From: Homoserinibacter sp. YIM 151385
Lineage (GTDB): Bacteria; Actinomycetota; Actinomycetes; Actinomycetales; Microbacteriaceae
Assembly: GCF_027912415.1 (NCBI RefSeq)
Contig: NZ_CP115175.1
Coordinates: 2,480,001 to 2,544,000 of the forward strand
Direction of reading: 5' to 3'
DNA: 64,000 nucleotides
Shown here: positions 14,300 to 23,602 of the stretch, in pieces
Layout of the letters: each line of letters opens with the position of its first letter
Position numbering within the stretch: the first letter of the stretch is position 1
Made by a program: the position numbers and the translations under genes
Notes under the pieces: generated by a model
Told to the model about the DNA's origin: nothing
The model's input: only the letters and a program-made list of their open reading frames with translations
Databases searched by the model: none

Positions 14300-15970
14300 A
14301 TGACCTCTCTTGCTGAGATCCTCATCATCCGCGGGCTCATGCCCATCACGAGTCTCGACACGCTGGGCGAAGGTCCTGCCGGCGAGGAGGCGCTCGTGCG
14401 CGATCTCCTCGAGGGCGGCATCCTCACGCCGGCGCAGGTCGCCTCGGCCCGAGCCGCCCAGCTCGGTCTCGCGTTCGTCGAGCTGCTCGACTACCCGGTG
14501 GACTCGGCCGCGGTCGCGCTCGTGCCGGCGGCCATCTGCCGTCGCTACGAGGTGCTGCCGATCGGGGTCTCCGGCGACCAGCTGACGCTCGCCATGACGG
14601 ATCCGGGCAACGTGCTCGCACTCGACGACGTGCGCGCGGCGAGCCGGATGCGCGTCAAGGCGGTCGTGGCGGAGCGCGGCGACCTCATGACGGCGGTCGA
14701 CCGCTTCCACCGCGCCGACGGCGAGATGGACGAGCTGACCTCGGTCCTCGAGGAGGAGAACGGCCCCTCGGAGTCGAACGAGGTCGCGATCGCGGACGGC
14801 TTCGAGGACGACGCGCCCATCGTGCGCTTCGTGAACCTGCTCATCAGCCAGGGCATCCAGGACCACGCCTCCGACATCCACATCGAGCCGGGCGAGTACG
14901 AGCTCATCGTCCGCTACCGGATCGACGGCGTGCTGCACATCATGCAGCGGGCGCCCAAGAACATCCAGAACGGCGTCATCTCGCGCCTGAAGATCATGAG
15001 CGACATCGACATCGCCGAGCGCCGCAAGCCTCAGGACGGCCGCCTCTCGGTGCGCCACGGCGGCCGCCAGATCGACCTCCGCGTGGCGACCCTCCCCACC
15101 GTGTGGGGCGAGAAGGTCGTCATGCGAATCCTCGACAACTCGAACACGGCGCTGTCGATCGAGCAGCTGGGCCTCACCCCCCAGAACGCCGAGGCCTACC
15201 GCGCGTCGTACACGAAGCCCTACGGCATGATCCTCGTGACGGGTCCCACGGGCTCCGGCAAGTCGACCACGCTCTACACGACGCTCAACTCGGTGGTCCG
15301 CCCCGAGATCAACGTCATCACGGTCGAGGACCCGGTCGAGTACCGGATGCCGGGCATCAACCAGGTGCAGGTCAACCCGAAGGCGGGCCTCACCTTCGCG
15401 AGCGCGCTCCGCTCGATCCTGCGATCCGACCCGGATGTGGTCCTGATCGGCGAGATCCGGGACCAGGAGACGGCGCAGATCGCGATCGAGGCCTCGCTCA
15501 CGGGCCACCTGGTCCTCTCGACGCTCCACACCAACGACGCGCCGAGCGCGATCACACGGCTCACCGAGATGGACATCGAGCCCTTCCTCGTGGGCTCGGC
15601 GCTCGACTCGGTCGTCGCGCAGCGTCTCGCGCGCCGGCTCTGCGACCGCTGCAAGGCGCCGTACGCGCACGACCCGGTCGACCTCGCGAACCTCCGCGTC
15701 GGCTACGACCCGTCGATGCCGCCGCCGGAGCTGTGGATGCCGGTCGGCTGCTCCTCGTGCTCGAACACGGGGTACCGCGGGCGTCTCGCGCTCCACGAGG
15801 TCATGACGGTCACGGAGGAGATCGAGCGCCTCGCCGTGGCGCGCGCCTCGAGCGCCGAGATCATGCACGTCGCCGTGAGCCAGGGCATGACGACCCTGCG
15901 CCACGACGGATGGGCGAAGGCGCAGATGGGCCTGACATCCATCGAAGAGATCCTGCGAGTCGTCGCGTAG
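14300..15970 (+). CDS. pilB: Type IV pilus assembly ATPase PilB
   Basis: A 556-residue cytoplasmic hexameric ATPase (GspE/PilB family) that drives pilin polymerisation. The first 150 residues form the MshEN-type N-terminal domain. The motor domain contains Walker A GPTGSGKST (about 314-322), the Asp box VITVEDPVEYR, Walker B DVVLIGEIRD and the His box LSTLHTNDAPSA. The C-terminal part has the four-cysteine zinc motif CDRCKAPY and CSSCSNTGYRGR typical of PilB, which PilT lacks. ATG at 14300 follows a run of six G residues; an in-frame ORF extends upstream, but the first 30 codons have no ribosome-binding site. It is the first gene of the pil locus. Confidence 0.95.
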   Translation: MTSLAEILIIRGLMPITSLDTLGEGPAGEEALVRDLLEGGILTPAQVASARAAQLGLAFVELLDYPVDSAAVALVPAAICRRYEVLPIGVSGDQLTLAMTDPGNVLALDDVRAASRMRVKAVVAERGDLMTAVDRFHRADGEMDELTSVLEEENGPSESNEVAIADGFEDDAPIVRFVNLLISQGIQDHASDIHIEPGEYELIVRYRIDGVLHIMQRAPKNIQNGVISRLKIMSDIDIAERRKPQDGRLSVRHGGRQIDLRVATLPTVWGEKVVMRILDNSNTALSIEQLGLTPQNAEAYRASYTKPYGMILVTGPTGSGKSTTLYTTLNSVVRPEINVITVEDPVEYRMPGINQVQVNPKAGLTFASALRSILRSDPDVVLIGEIRDQETAQIAIEASLTGHLVLSTLHTNDAPSAITRLTEMDIEPFLVGSALDSVVAQRLARRLCDRCKAPYAHDPVDLANLRVGYDPSMPPPELWMPVGCSSCSNTGYRGRLALHEVMTVTEEIERLAVARASSAEIMHVAVSQGMTTLRHDGWAKAQMGLTSIEEILRVVA

Positions 15971-15999
15971 CGACGGCGGATGAGTCCTGGGGGGGAACA

Positions 16000-17754
16000 T
16001 TGAGCAGCAAGCCGATCTACGAGATCCCGGTGACGGATTCGCCGGGAGTCCCGTTCCAGACGCCTGTGGCGTCGACACCGCCCGCGTCGAGCACCTATCA
16101 GTCGGCCCCGCCGACGATGATGCCCGACGGCAGTCCCGTCTCGGGTGCGGCAGCGCCGGGCAACCCCTCCGCCGCGTTCAGCGCGCCGCCTGCGCCCGCA
16201 CCCGAGACGGTCTTCTCCAGCGCCCCGGCGCCGGGGATGACCACCCCGCCGCCGGCACCCGCCTCGGCGGCGGTCCCGCCGCCCTCGTCGACCGGCGCCT
16301 TCGCGGCGTCCGCGCCGACGATCGTGCCCTCCGCGGCGCGTCCCGCGGCCTCGACCTCGCCGCCGATGCAGGCGGTCCCGGTCTCGGCGCCCGCCGCGCC
16401 CGCGGCGCCGGCCGCACCGCCGGCCTCGGCGATGCCGGCGCCCACTGCGACGCCGGCCTCGACCGCCATGCCCGCGCCCTCGGCGCCCGCGCAGACGGCG
16501 CCGGCCGCCGCCGCCCAGGCTCCGACGCCGACCCGCCCGATGACGGCGGCGACGCCGACCGTCGAGATCCAGACCGAGGACATCGCGGGGCTCAACCCCT
16601 CGAGCGAGCCGGCCGACCCCGACCTCATCAGCGCCCTCCAGCAGGTCCTCCTGCGCGGCGCCTCCGACCTCCACGTCTCCTCGGGCTCCGCCCCGCGGCT
16701 GCGCGTCGACGGCGGCCTGCACCCGATCCCCGACATCGGGGTCTGGGACCGCGCGAAGGTGAAGAGCGCGCTGTACTCGCTGCTCTCGGACCAGCTCCGG
16801 GACCGCTTCGAGGAGGTGCTCGAGCTCGACTTCGCGTACACGCTCAGCGCCAACGCCCGCTTCCGCGTGAACTTCTACCAGGACCGCGGCTCGATGGGCG
16901 CGGCCTTCCGCATCATCCCGACGCAGATCAAGCAGCTGCACGAGCTCGGCATCCCCAAGGAGGTCGGCCAGTTCGCGGGCCTCCCGCGCGGACTCGTCCT
17001 CGTCACCGGACCCACGGGCTCCGGCAAGTCGACGACGCTCGCCGCGCTCGTCGACCTCGTGAACGACTCGCGGGCCGACCACATCGTGACGGTCGAGGAC
17101 CCGATCGAGTTCATGCACCGCAACAAGAAGTCGCTCGTGAACCAGCGCGAGGTCGGCCGCGACACGCACAGCTTCGGCAACGCGCTCAAGCACGTGCTGC
17201 GCCAGGACCCCGACGTGATCCTCATCGGCGAGCTCCGCGACCTCGAGACGATCTCGATCGCGCTCACCGCGGCCGAGACCGGCCACCTCGTCTTCGCGAC
17301 GCTGCACACGCAGTCGGCCGGCTCCACGATCGACCGCGTCATCGACGTCTACCCGCCGCACCAGCAGGACCAGGTGCGCACGCAGCTCGCGGCGACGCTC
17401 CAGGGCGTCGTCTGCCAGACGCTCGTGAAGAAGGCCTCGGGATCGGGCCGCGCGGTCGCGACCGAGGTCATGTTCACGACCCCCGCGATCTCGAACCTCA
17501 TCCGCGAGGGCAAGACCTACCAGGTGGCCTCGGTCATGCAGGCCGGCTCGCAGCACGGCATGCACACCATGGACCAGTCGCTCGCGCACCTCGTCAACGA
17601 GGGCCAGATCACGCGGAGCGCCGCGGTCGAGAAGTCGCAGGATCCGGAGACGCTCGAGCGGCTCATCACGCGCGTCGACATGCAGGGCGGCACGAACCTC
17701 AACCAGTTCTCGCACGACTTCGACGCGCACGCGCCGCAGGCAGGGCGGCACTGA
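16000..17754 (+). CDS. pilT: Twitching-motility retraction ATPase PilT with a long Pro/Ala-rich N-terminus
   Basis: A 584-residue ATPase that depolymerises pili, giving retraction and twitching. The start is TTG at 16000, with a GGGGGGGAAC ribosome-binding site directly upstream. Residues 1-195 are a low-complexity Pro/Ala/Ser/Thr region, absent from ordinary PilT (about 350-380 residues). The conserved part begins near 208 (ISALQQVLLRGASDLH) and contains Walker A GPTGSGKST (about 337), VTVEDPIEF, DPDVILIGELRD and FATLHTQSAGSTIDR. It lacks the zinc cysteines of PilB, which separates the two paralogues. It ends with TGATG, sharing one base with the pilC start. Confidence 0.93.
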   Translation: MSSKPIYEIPVTDSPGVPFQTPVASTPPASSTYQSAPPTMMPDGSPVSGAAAPGNPSAAFSAPPAPAPETVFSSAPAPGMTTPPPAPASAAVPPPSSTGAFAASAPTIVPSAARPAASTSPPMQAVPVSAPAAPAAPAAPPASAMPAPTATPASTAMPAPSAPAQTAPAAAAQAPTPTRPMTAATPTVEIQTEDIAGLNPSSEPADPDLISALQQVLLRGASDLHVSSGSAPRLRVDGGLHPIPDIGVWDRAKVKSALYSLLSDQLRDRFEEVLELDFAYTLSANARFRVNFYQDRGSMGAAFRIIPTQIKQLHELGIPKEVGQFAGLPRGLVLVTGPTGSGKSTTLAALVDLVNDSRADHIVTVEDPIEFMHRNKKSLVNQREVGRDTHSFGNALKHVLRQDPDVILIGELRDLETISIALTAAETGHLVFATLHTQSAGSTIDRVIDVYPPHQQDQVRTQLAATLQGVVCQTLVKKASGSGRAVATEVMFTTPAISNLIREGKTYQVASVMQAGSQHGMHTMDQSLAHLVNEGQITRSAAVEKSQDPETLERLITRVDMQGGTNLNQFSHDFDAHAPQAGRH

Positions 17755-19007
17755 TGGCCGGCACGATCGTGTCGGGCGCCGTCAAGCACTTCGAGTACCG
17801 CGCGCGCAACGGCGAGGGCAAGCTCGTCAAGGGGCGGATGGAGGCCTCCAGCGAGGGGGCCGTCGTCGACAAGCTCCGGACCCTCGGACTCTCGCCGACG
17901 GAGGTCAAGGAGACGCTGGCGGGGCAGGGGCTCAACCGCGACATCAGCATCCCGGGGCTCGGCGGGGGAGTCGACCTCAAGTCGCTCTCGATCCTCATGC
18001 GCCAGATGGCGACCATGATCGCGGCCGGCCTCTCGCTCCTCAAGACGCTCAGCATCCTCGCCGAGCAGACCGAGAACAAGAAGCTCAAGCAGATCCTCGG
18101 CGTCGTCTCGCGCGACGTCGAGACGGGCCTCTCGCTCTCGGAGGCCCTCGCGAAGCACCCGGTCGAGTTCCCGCCGCTCATGATCAACATGGTCCGCGCC
18201 GGCGAGACGGGCGGCTTCCTCGAGGGTGCGCTCGAGTCGATCGCGACGAACTTCGAGAAAGAGGCCAAGCTCCGCGCGACCGTGAAGTCGGCGATGACCT
18301 ACCCGGTCATGGTGCTCATCATGGCCTTCGTCGCGGTGCTCGGCATGCTCATCTTCATCGTGCCGATCTTCCAGAAGATGTTCGACGGGCTCGGCAGCGA
18401 GCTGCCGGCGCCGACGCTCATCCTCGTCGCGCTCTCGCAGAACATGGTCTGGGCGGCGCCGCTCATCATCGTGCTCGTCTTCGGCGGCATGGCCTGGTGG
18501 CGGGTCAACAAGAACAAGGAGTCGGTGCGGGCGAGGATCGACCCGCTCAAGCTCAGGCTCCCGGTGTTCGGGATGCTGTTGAAGAAGATCGCGATCGCGC
18601 GCTTCACGCGGAACCTGGCGAACATGATCACGGCCGGCGTGCCCATCCTGCAGGCGCTCGTGGTCGTCGGCGAGACCTCCGGCAACTACGTCATCGAGGC
18701 GGCCTCCAAGGCCGTCAGCGACTCGGTGCGGCAGGGCAAGTCGATCGCCGGTCCCATGGCCGAGCACAAGGTGTTCCCGCCCATGGTGGTGCAGATGGTC
18801 GCCGTCGGCGAGGACTCGGGTGCGCTCGAGACCATGCTCGGCAAGGTCTCCGACTTCTACGACACGGAGGTCGACGCCACCACGAAGGCGCTCACCTCGC
18901 TCATCGAGCCGCTGCTCATCGCCTTCCTCGGCGTCGTCGTGGGCGGCATGATCGTCGCCCTCTACATGCCGATCTTCAGCATCGCCTCGGCGGTCGGCGG
19001 GCAGTAG
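17754..19007 (+). CDS. pilC: Type IV pilus inner-membrane platform protein PilC
   Basis: A 417-residue GspF/PilC family protein that couples the PilB and PilT motors to pilin insertion. Two homologous T2SSF domains are seen. The first begins with LSILMRQMATMIAAGLSLL and has the GETGGFLEGALE motif; the second begins with ARFTRNLANMITAGVPILQAL and has GEDSGALETMLGKV. Transmembrane helices lie near 178-200, 220-245 and 385-408. The start codon overlaps the pilT stop by one base. A hairpin at 19013-19038 follows, separating the motor genes from pilA. Confidence 0.95.
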   Translation: MAGTIVSGAVKHFEYRARNGEGKLVKGRMEASSEGAVVDKLRTLGLSPTEVKETLAGQGLNRDISIPGLGGGVDLKSLSILMRQMATMIAAGLSLLKTLSILAEQTENKKLKQILGVVSRDVETGLSLSEALAKHPVEFPPLMINMVRAGETGGFLEGALESIATNFEKEAKLRATVKSAMTYPVMVLIMAFVAVLGMLIFIVPIFQKMFDGLGSELPAPTLILVALSQNMVWAAPLIIVLVFGGMAWWRVNKNKESVRARIDPLKLRLPVFGMLLKKIAIARFTRNLANMITAGVPILQALVVVGETSGNYVIEAASKAVSDSVRQGKSIAGPMAEHKVFPPMVVQMVAVGEDSGALETMLGKVSDFYDTEVDATTKALTSLIEPLLIAFLGVVVGGMIVALYMPIFSIASAVGGQ

Positions 19008-19012
19008 CGCCG

Positions 19013-19038
19013 CCCTGCCCCCGGACGGGGGTGCAGGG
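19013..19038 (+). terminator. Hairpin after pilC
   Basis: CCCTGCCCCC (19013-19022) pairs with GGGG..GCAGGG (19027-19038), with a two-base bulge and a GGAC loop, starting 6 nt after the pilC stop. It probably ends or attenuates the pilB-pilT-pilC transcript so that pilA can be expressed separately. Confidence 0.6.
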
Positions 19039-19065
19039 TAGCGGAAATCACCCCCGGACGCGGGA

Positions 19066-19094
19066 TTCTGCTCAATCGACACGCTCAATAGCGT
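19066..19094 (+). promoter_or_regulatory. Putative pilA promoter
   Basis: TTCTGC (19066-19071) and TAGCGT (19089-19094) are separated by 17 nt between the pilC hairpin and the major pilin. The leader would be about 63 nt. A dedicated promoter fits the high pilin demand. The -35 box is poor. Confidence 0.42.
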
Positions 19095-19163
19095 CGTCAT
19101 GTCGGGTCGTCACCGTTCTGGGGGAAACGGCTCGCACTCCATCAAACAAGAAGGAACAAGACA

Positions 19164-19586
19164 ATGACCCGCATTCAGGACATGCTCGCGGCCCGTATGG
19201 ACCGCATCAAGAACGGCGACAAGGGCTTCACGCTCATCGAGCTCCTCGTCGTCGTGCTCGTGATCGGCATCCTCGCCGCCATCGCGATCCCGGTCTACAT
19301 CGGCGTGCAGGACAACGCGAAGAACTCGGCCGTCCAGTCCGACCTCCGCAACGCCAAGACCGCCATCGTCGCGTGGTACACGCAGAACCCCGGCGCCACC
19401 TCGTTCGGCGCGACCGCCGACCAGCTCGCGGCGAACGGCTACTCGAAGAGCGACGGCGTGTCCGAGGTCAACTTCACCGGCGTCGTCTCGCAGACCGACT
19501 TCTGCATCTCGGCCACCCGCGCCGACCAGACCACGACGGTCTTCCACACGGAGGAGCGCGGCAGCGTCGCCTCGGGCGGCTGCTGA
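19164..19586 (+). CDS. pilA: Major type IV pilin precursor
   Basis: A 140-residue class III-signal prepilin, the structural pilus subunit. PilD is predicted to cut after Gly21 in DKG/FTLIELLVVVLVIGILAA; the mature protein starts with Phe, with Glu at +5 as required for assembly. The hydrophobic helix (22-45) carries the usual Pro (AIPVYIG). Two cysteines (CISATRA and the terminal GGC) could close the C-terminal disulphide loop. ATG follows AGAAGGAAC. The mature pilin, about 119 residues, is compact compared with Gram-negative pilins. The gene stands between a terminator and the minor pilins. Confidence 0.93.
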   Translation: MTRIQDMLAARMDRIKNGDKGFTLIELLVVVLVIGILAAIAIPVYIGVQDNAKNSAVQSDLRNAKTAIVAWYTQNPGATSFGATADQLAANGYSKSDGVSEVNFTGVVSQTDFCISATRADQTTTVFHTEERGSVASGGC

Positions 19587-19704
19587 ACCAGCTCCGACTG
19601 ACACCGCGATGCGGGGCGGCGTTCGCGCCGCCCCGCATCACCGGTTCCGGAGCAGGGGGCTCCGGGACCGCACCGCACTGCACGGCCTGAAGGGGGTGAT
19701 CGCT

Positions 19705-21072
19705 GTGATCCGCAGCATCCGTGACCGCATGCGCCGCAGCGGCGACGCCGGCATCTCGCTCACCGAGGTGCTCGTCGCGATGATGGTCTTCAGCCTGATC
19801 GCCGTCGGGATGTCGTACTCGATCATGACGATCCAGCAGCTCACCTACGACACCCAGCGCCGCGCCACCGCGACCAACCTCGCGGCCGGCGAGATCGACT
19901 CCTCGATCGGCGTCGGCAACGCCTTCGACGTCAACCGCCGCGTCGACACGCAGACCGTCGGCGGCACCCGCTACACGATCACCCGCGAGGTCACGTGGGA
20001 GACCGACCGCGACGGCGACCGCTCCGCCTGCGGCACCTCGGGCGGCAACCTGCTCTACAAGATCGTCAACGTCTCCGTGACGTGGGACGACATGCTGATG
20101 ATCAAGAACGACGTCCGCGCGGACACCTTCATCGCCCCGGTCGACCGGCTCAACAGCCCCGGTCTCGGCACGATCCTCATCTCCGTGACCGGCGAGCGCG
20201 GCGCGGGCGCCGCCGACATCGCCGTCGCCATCACGCCGAAGGCGGGCGGCACCGGCGCCGCCATCCCGGTGCAGCGCCCGACCAGCGCCGACGGCTGCAG
20301 CTACGCGCTCCAGGTGGTCCCCGGCGAGTACAACATCGCGATCTCGAAGGCCGGCTTCGTCGACGACTCGCAGGCCGCCAACCCGACGAAGACCGAGACG
20401 GTCACGGCCGGCCAGACGACCGCCGTCAAGTTCCAGTACGACAGCCGGGTCCGCCTCGACACCGCGTACCGGACCAACCGCACCTCGGCGCGGCTCCCGT
20501 CCGCGATGGACACCACCTTCTTCGCCGCCGGCCGCATCTACTCCTACTCCTCGATCGCCGCACAGCGCGACCTCCACCCCTTCGCCGAGGGGTACACCGC
20601 GATCGCCGGCAAGTACAAGCGCCCGGACGAGACGGACACCCGCGGCTGCACGAACACGAACCCGGCATCGTGGGCCGCCGGCCCCGTCGACGGCACGCCG
20701 AAGCGGGCCGGCGTCGCCGCGGCCGCCACGGCATCCGCCCCGGGCACGAACGGCCGCATCGACGTGCCGATGGGCATCGTCACGGTGAAGCCCCCGGCGG
20801 GCGTCACAGCGGTCCGGGCGAGGACCGCGGCGCCGGCCTCGGTCACCTACCCGGGGGACCCCGGGTGCTCGATCACGATGGAGTACACCTTCACCGGCCT
20901 GACCGCCGACCGGGACAACCAGATCGCGCTTCCGTACGGCTCGTGGACCTTCGGCTACGGCGGAAGCAGCTACTCGACCGCGCTGCCCGGATCCCGCCTC
21001 AGCGTCTCGAGCGATGCCGGCGCCGTGATCGGCAGCATCCTCACGCTCGACCCGCGGGAGAACGGCTCGTGA
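19705..21072 (+). CDS. Minor pilin, PilV-like, with an Ig-like insert
   Basis: About 455 residues. Predicted prepilin cleavage is after Gly16 (GDAG/ISLTEVLVAMMV), with Glu at +5 and a hydrophobic helix to about residue 40. Residues about 150-250 contain LISVTGERGAGAADIAVAI, GGTGAAI and YALQVVPGEYNIAISKAGF. This looks like a carboxypeptidase-regulatory or prealbumin-like beta-sandwich, common in surface proteins. The C-terminal part is Ser/Thr/Gly-rich. GTG at 19705 is chosen because AGGGGG lies 8 nt upstream; the GTG at 19696 overlaps that site. The stop overlaps the next start. Position and size suggest a pilus-initiating or surface-exposed minor subunit. Confidence 0.82.
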   Translation: MIRSIRDRMRRSGDAGISLTEVLVAMMVFSLIAVGMSYSIMTIQQLTYDTQRRATATNLAAGEIDSSIGVGNAFDVNRRVDTQTVGGTRYTITREVTWETDRDGDRSACGTSGGNLLYKIVNVSVTWDDMLMIKNDVRADTFIAPVDRLNSPGLGTILISVTGERGAGAADIAVAITPKAGGTGAAIPVQRPTSADGCSYALQVVPGEYNIAISKAGFVDDSQAANPTKTETVTAGQTTAVKFQYDSRVRLDTAYRTNRTSARLPSAMDTTFFAAGRIYSYSSIAAQRDLHPFAEGYTAIAGKYKRPDETDTRGCTNTNPASWAAGPVDGTPKRAGVAAAATASAPGTNGRIDVPMGIVTVKPPAGVTAVRARTAAPASVTYPGDPGCSITMEYTFTGLTADRDNQIALPYGSWTFGYGGSSYSTALPGSRLSVSSDAGAVIGSILTLDPRENGS

Positions 21073-21761
21073 GCCGCCTCCGCCGAGTCCTCGAGGGGGA
21101 ACGGGACGCCGGCATCTCGATCGCCGAGCTCGTCGTCACGATGATGGTGTCGATGATCCTGCTCGCCATGGTGGGCTCCTTCTTCATCCAGACCGCGCAG
21201 GTCACTTCGGCCTCCAACCAGACGCGCGTCACCATCGGCGACGTCACGAACATGCAGAACGAGCTGACCGGGCGCGTGCGGGTCGCGAGCGAGACGACGC
21301 TCACGGGCGCCGTCACCGCGGGCGTCACCACCGCGGAGGCGCGGCGGCTCGTCTTCTACGCGTGGTCCGACACCGACGCCATCGACATGCGGATGTCGCG
21401 CGTCACCGTGACCGTCTCGGCCTCGAACATCGTGACGGTGCAGACCTGCAAGGGCACCTCGAGCGGCGGCATCTGGAGCTACCCCTGCACGAATGCCGCC
21501 GACGTCACGACGCGCACCTTCGACGACCTCCCGCTCGTCAACCCCAGCGGCTCCGAGAAGCGGCTGTTCACGTACTGGAACCGCTGCGGCGCGCAGCTCG
21601 GCAACGCCTCGGGCACCGTCGCCTCGGCCGATCTCGCGAAGATCCAGCGGATCGACGTCTCCGTCAAGGCCAAGACGATCGGGACCCCGGATCGCTCCGC
21701 CCTGTACCTCACGAGCCCCCTCTACCTCGCCAACATCAAGTCCCAGGTGGTGTGCCCATGA
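21069..21761 (+). CDS. Minor pilin, PilW-like
   Basis: A 230-residue prepilin-like protein. Cleavage is predicted after Gly15 (ERDAG/ISIAELVVTMMVSMILL), with Glu at +5. The hydrophobic helix spans 16-40, followed by a Thr/Ser/Val-rich beta domain with four cysteines (CKG, YPC, RCG and terminal VVCP) that may pair. The GTG start overlaps the previous stop (GTGA), and its own stop overlaps the next ATG (ATGA), so the three minor pilins are translationally coupled. The assignment as PilW-like follows from signal, size and gene order, not from clear sequence identity. Confidence 0.8.
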   Translation: MSRLRRVLEGERDAGISIAELVVTMMVSMILLAMVGSFFIQTAQVTSASNQTRVTIGDVTNMQNELTGRVRVASETTLTGAVTAGVTTAEARRLVFYAWSDTDAIDMRMSRVTVTVSASNIVTVQTCKGTSSGGIWSYPCTNAADVTTRTFDDLPLVNPSGSEKRLFTYWNRCGAQLGNASGTVASADLAKIQRIDVSVKAKTIGTPDRSALYLTSPLYLANIKSQVVCP

Positions 21762-23602
21762 TGACCCGCATCCGGCAGCTGGCCCGTCTGCGCCGCAGCG
21801 ACCACGGCATCGCGCTGCCGAGCGTCTTCGGCCTCGGCATGATCATGCTCGTGCTCGTCGCGAGCTCGATGACGGTCGCGACCAGCGGCCTGCAGCGCAC
21901 CGACCAGGACGAGGACTGGAACGCGGCCCTCAACGCCGCCCGCGCCGGCGTGCAGGAGTACCAGAGCCGGCTCGCGAACGACAACACCTACACGCGCTTC
22001 GGCAACCCGCAGTCGAAGTTCACGAAGGGCGCCGACAACGCCACGGACATCGTCGCGCCGCCCGCCTCGCAGGCGAACCCGGCGTTCGGCATCAACGGCG
22101 CCTGGGCCACGATGGAGGGCACGGACGGCCGGGCGCAGTTCCGCTACGAGATCAACACCGACTCCTTCCAGTCGCAGGGGCGCCTGCAGCTGCGCTCCAC
22201 CGGCAAGGTCGGTAGCGCGATCCGGAGCATCGTGGCCGACCTCAAGCAGGACGGCTTCATCAACTTCCTCTACCTGACCCGCTACGAGATCCAGGATCCG
22301 CAGTTCTCCGGTCAGGACCAGTGCGGCGACAAGTACTCCTGGGGCTCCAGCCCGCGCCCGTCCGGCTGCGCGCAGATCCAGTTCGGCTCGAACTCGACCA
22401 TCGACACCTTCAACGGCCCCGTCCACTCGAACGACTCGCTCGCGATCTGCAACGCCGCCTTCAACCGCGGCGTCACCTCCTCGGCGACCCCGACCCGCGC
22501 CTACCGGGTCTCGGGGTGCACCGGCAGCGCCGGCACCACCGGTCCCGCCTCGGTCAGCTGGGCGAAGGAGATCGGCTTCCCCGCGACCAACGCGAGCGAC
22601 CGCCGCCAGACCTACGCGAACGACCCCGACATCACGCGCCCCGGCTGCCTGTACACGGGGCCGACCAAGATCACCTGGCGCCTCGTCGGCTCGACGCCCA
22701 AGATGACGATCATCTCGCCGTGGACCAAGGCCACGAACCCGTACCCGGGCGAGCGGACCGGCACCTCGAACGCGCGCTGCGGCAACGTCAACCAGATGCA
22801 CACCTCGGCGGGGGCGGAGGTCGACGCGCTCCACGAGAACCTCATCTTCATCCAGGATGTCCCGACCGATACGAACAACGTCAACGGCTGGGCGACGGGG
22901 ACCACCCCGCGCTGGACGGTCAGCGGCACCACGACCCAGGTGACCTGCGGCTCGAATCCCGCGATGGGCGGCTGGACCTTCGGCTCGCACGGCTACCCGA
23001 GCGCCAACGAGTCGGCGCCCGAGGGCGCCGCGGCCGATGCCGTCGCCTACGGCTGCCGCAAGGGCGACCTCTTCACGCAGGGCGTCGTCGGCAGCGCCGT
23101 CACCATGTCGGCCGAGAACTACGCCTACATCACGGGCGACCTCACGAACCCGACGGGCGTCGCGGAGGCGATGACGGGCGTCGTCGGCAACAACGGCGTC
23201 ATCATCCGCAACCCCGTCCGCGGGACGGAGACCTGCACGCGCACCGATCGCAACGGCAACTGCACCGCGACCGAGACCACGTGGAGCTTCCTCGCGGAGT
23301 CGTCGACGAACCGCACGATCGATGCCGCGCTCATGTCGGTGCAGCACACGATCCAGGTCCAGAACTACACCCGCGGTCAGCGGGGCACGCTCAAGATCAC
23401 CGGATCGATGGCGCAGAAGTACCGCGGCCCGACCGGCACCACGGCGCCCTCGGGCTACACGAAGAACTACAACTACGACGCTCGCTTCCTCAACACCGCG
23501 CCGCCGAAGTTCCTGACGCCCACCTCGACGACCTACGGCGTCACCCAGACCGCCTCCACGCCCTCCGCCTGGAACGCCGACGGAAGCTCGACGGGCCGAT
23601 GA
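21758..23602 (+). CDS. Large PilX-like minor pilin or tip protein
   Basis: A 614-residue protein with a short prepilin-like N-terminus (SDHG/IALPSVFGLGMIMLVLVASSM). Cleavage after Gly17 is plausible, but +5 is Ser, not Glu, as in PilX/GspK-type subunits that cap the pilus. The passenger of about 570 residues is rich in Asn, Thr, Ser and Gly, with many cysteines (DQCGDK, SGCAQ, AICNAA, SGCTGS, PGCLY, ARCGN, VTCGS, YGCRKG, ETCTR, GNCTA). It contains runs such as AENYAYITGDLTNP and NNGVIIRNPV, which resemble beta-helix or solenoid turns. This suggests an exposed disulphide-stabilised domain, possibly an adhesin. It overlaps both neighbours by a few bases. Confidence 0.78.
   Translation: MMTRIRQLARLRRSDHGIALPSVFGLGMIMLVLVASSMTVATSGLQRTDQDEDWNAALNAARAGVQEYQSRLANDNTYTRFGNPQSKFTKGADNATDIVAPPASQANPAFGINGAWATMEGTDGRAQFRYEINTDSFQSQGRLQLRSTGKVGSAIRSIVADLKQDGFINFLYLTRYEIQDPQFSGQDQCGDKYSWGSSPRPSGCAQIQFGSNSTIDTFNGPVHSNDSLAICNAAFNRGVTSSATPTRAYRVSGCTGSAGTTGPASVSWAKEIGFPATNASDRRQTYANDPDITRPGCLYTGPTKITWRLVGSTPKMTIISPWTKATNPYPGERTGTSNARCGNVNQMHTSAGAEVDALHENLIFIQDVPTDTNNVNGWATGTTPRWTVSGTTTQVTCGSNPAMGGWTFGSHGYPSANESAPEGAAADAVAYGCRKGDLFTQGVVGSAVTMSAENYAYITGDLTNPTGVAEAMTGVVGNNGVIIRNPVRGTETCTRTDRNGNCTATETTWSFLAESSTNRTIDAALMSVQHTIQVQNYTRGQRGTLKITGSMAQKYRGPTGTTAPSGYTKNYNYDARFLNTAPPKFLTPTSTTYGVTQTASTPSAWNADGSSTGR

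Noticed and set aside
15103-15999. An N-terminal extension of pilT overlapping pilB
   Set aside because: It is out of frame within the certain pilB gene and Arg/Pro-rich; TTG at 16000 has a strong ribosome-binding site.
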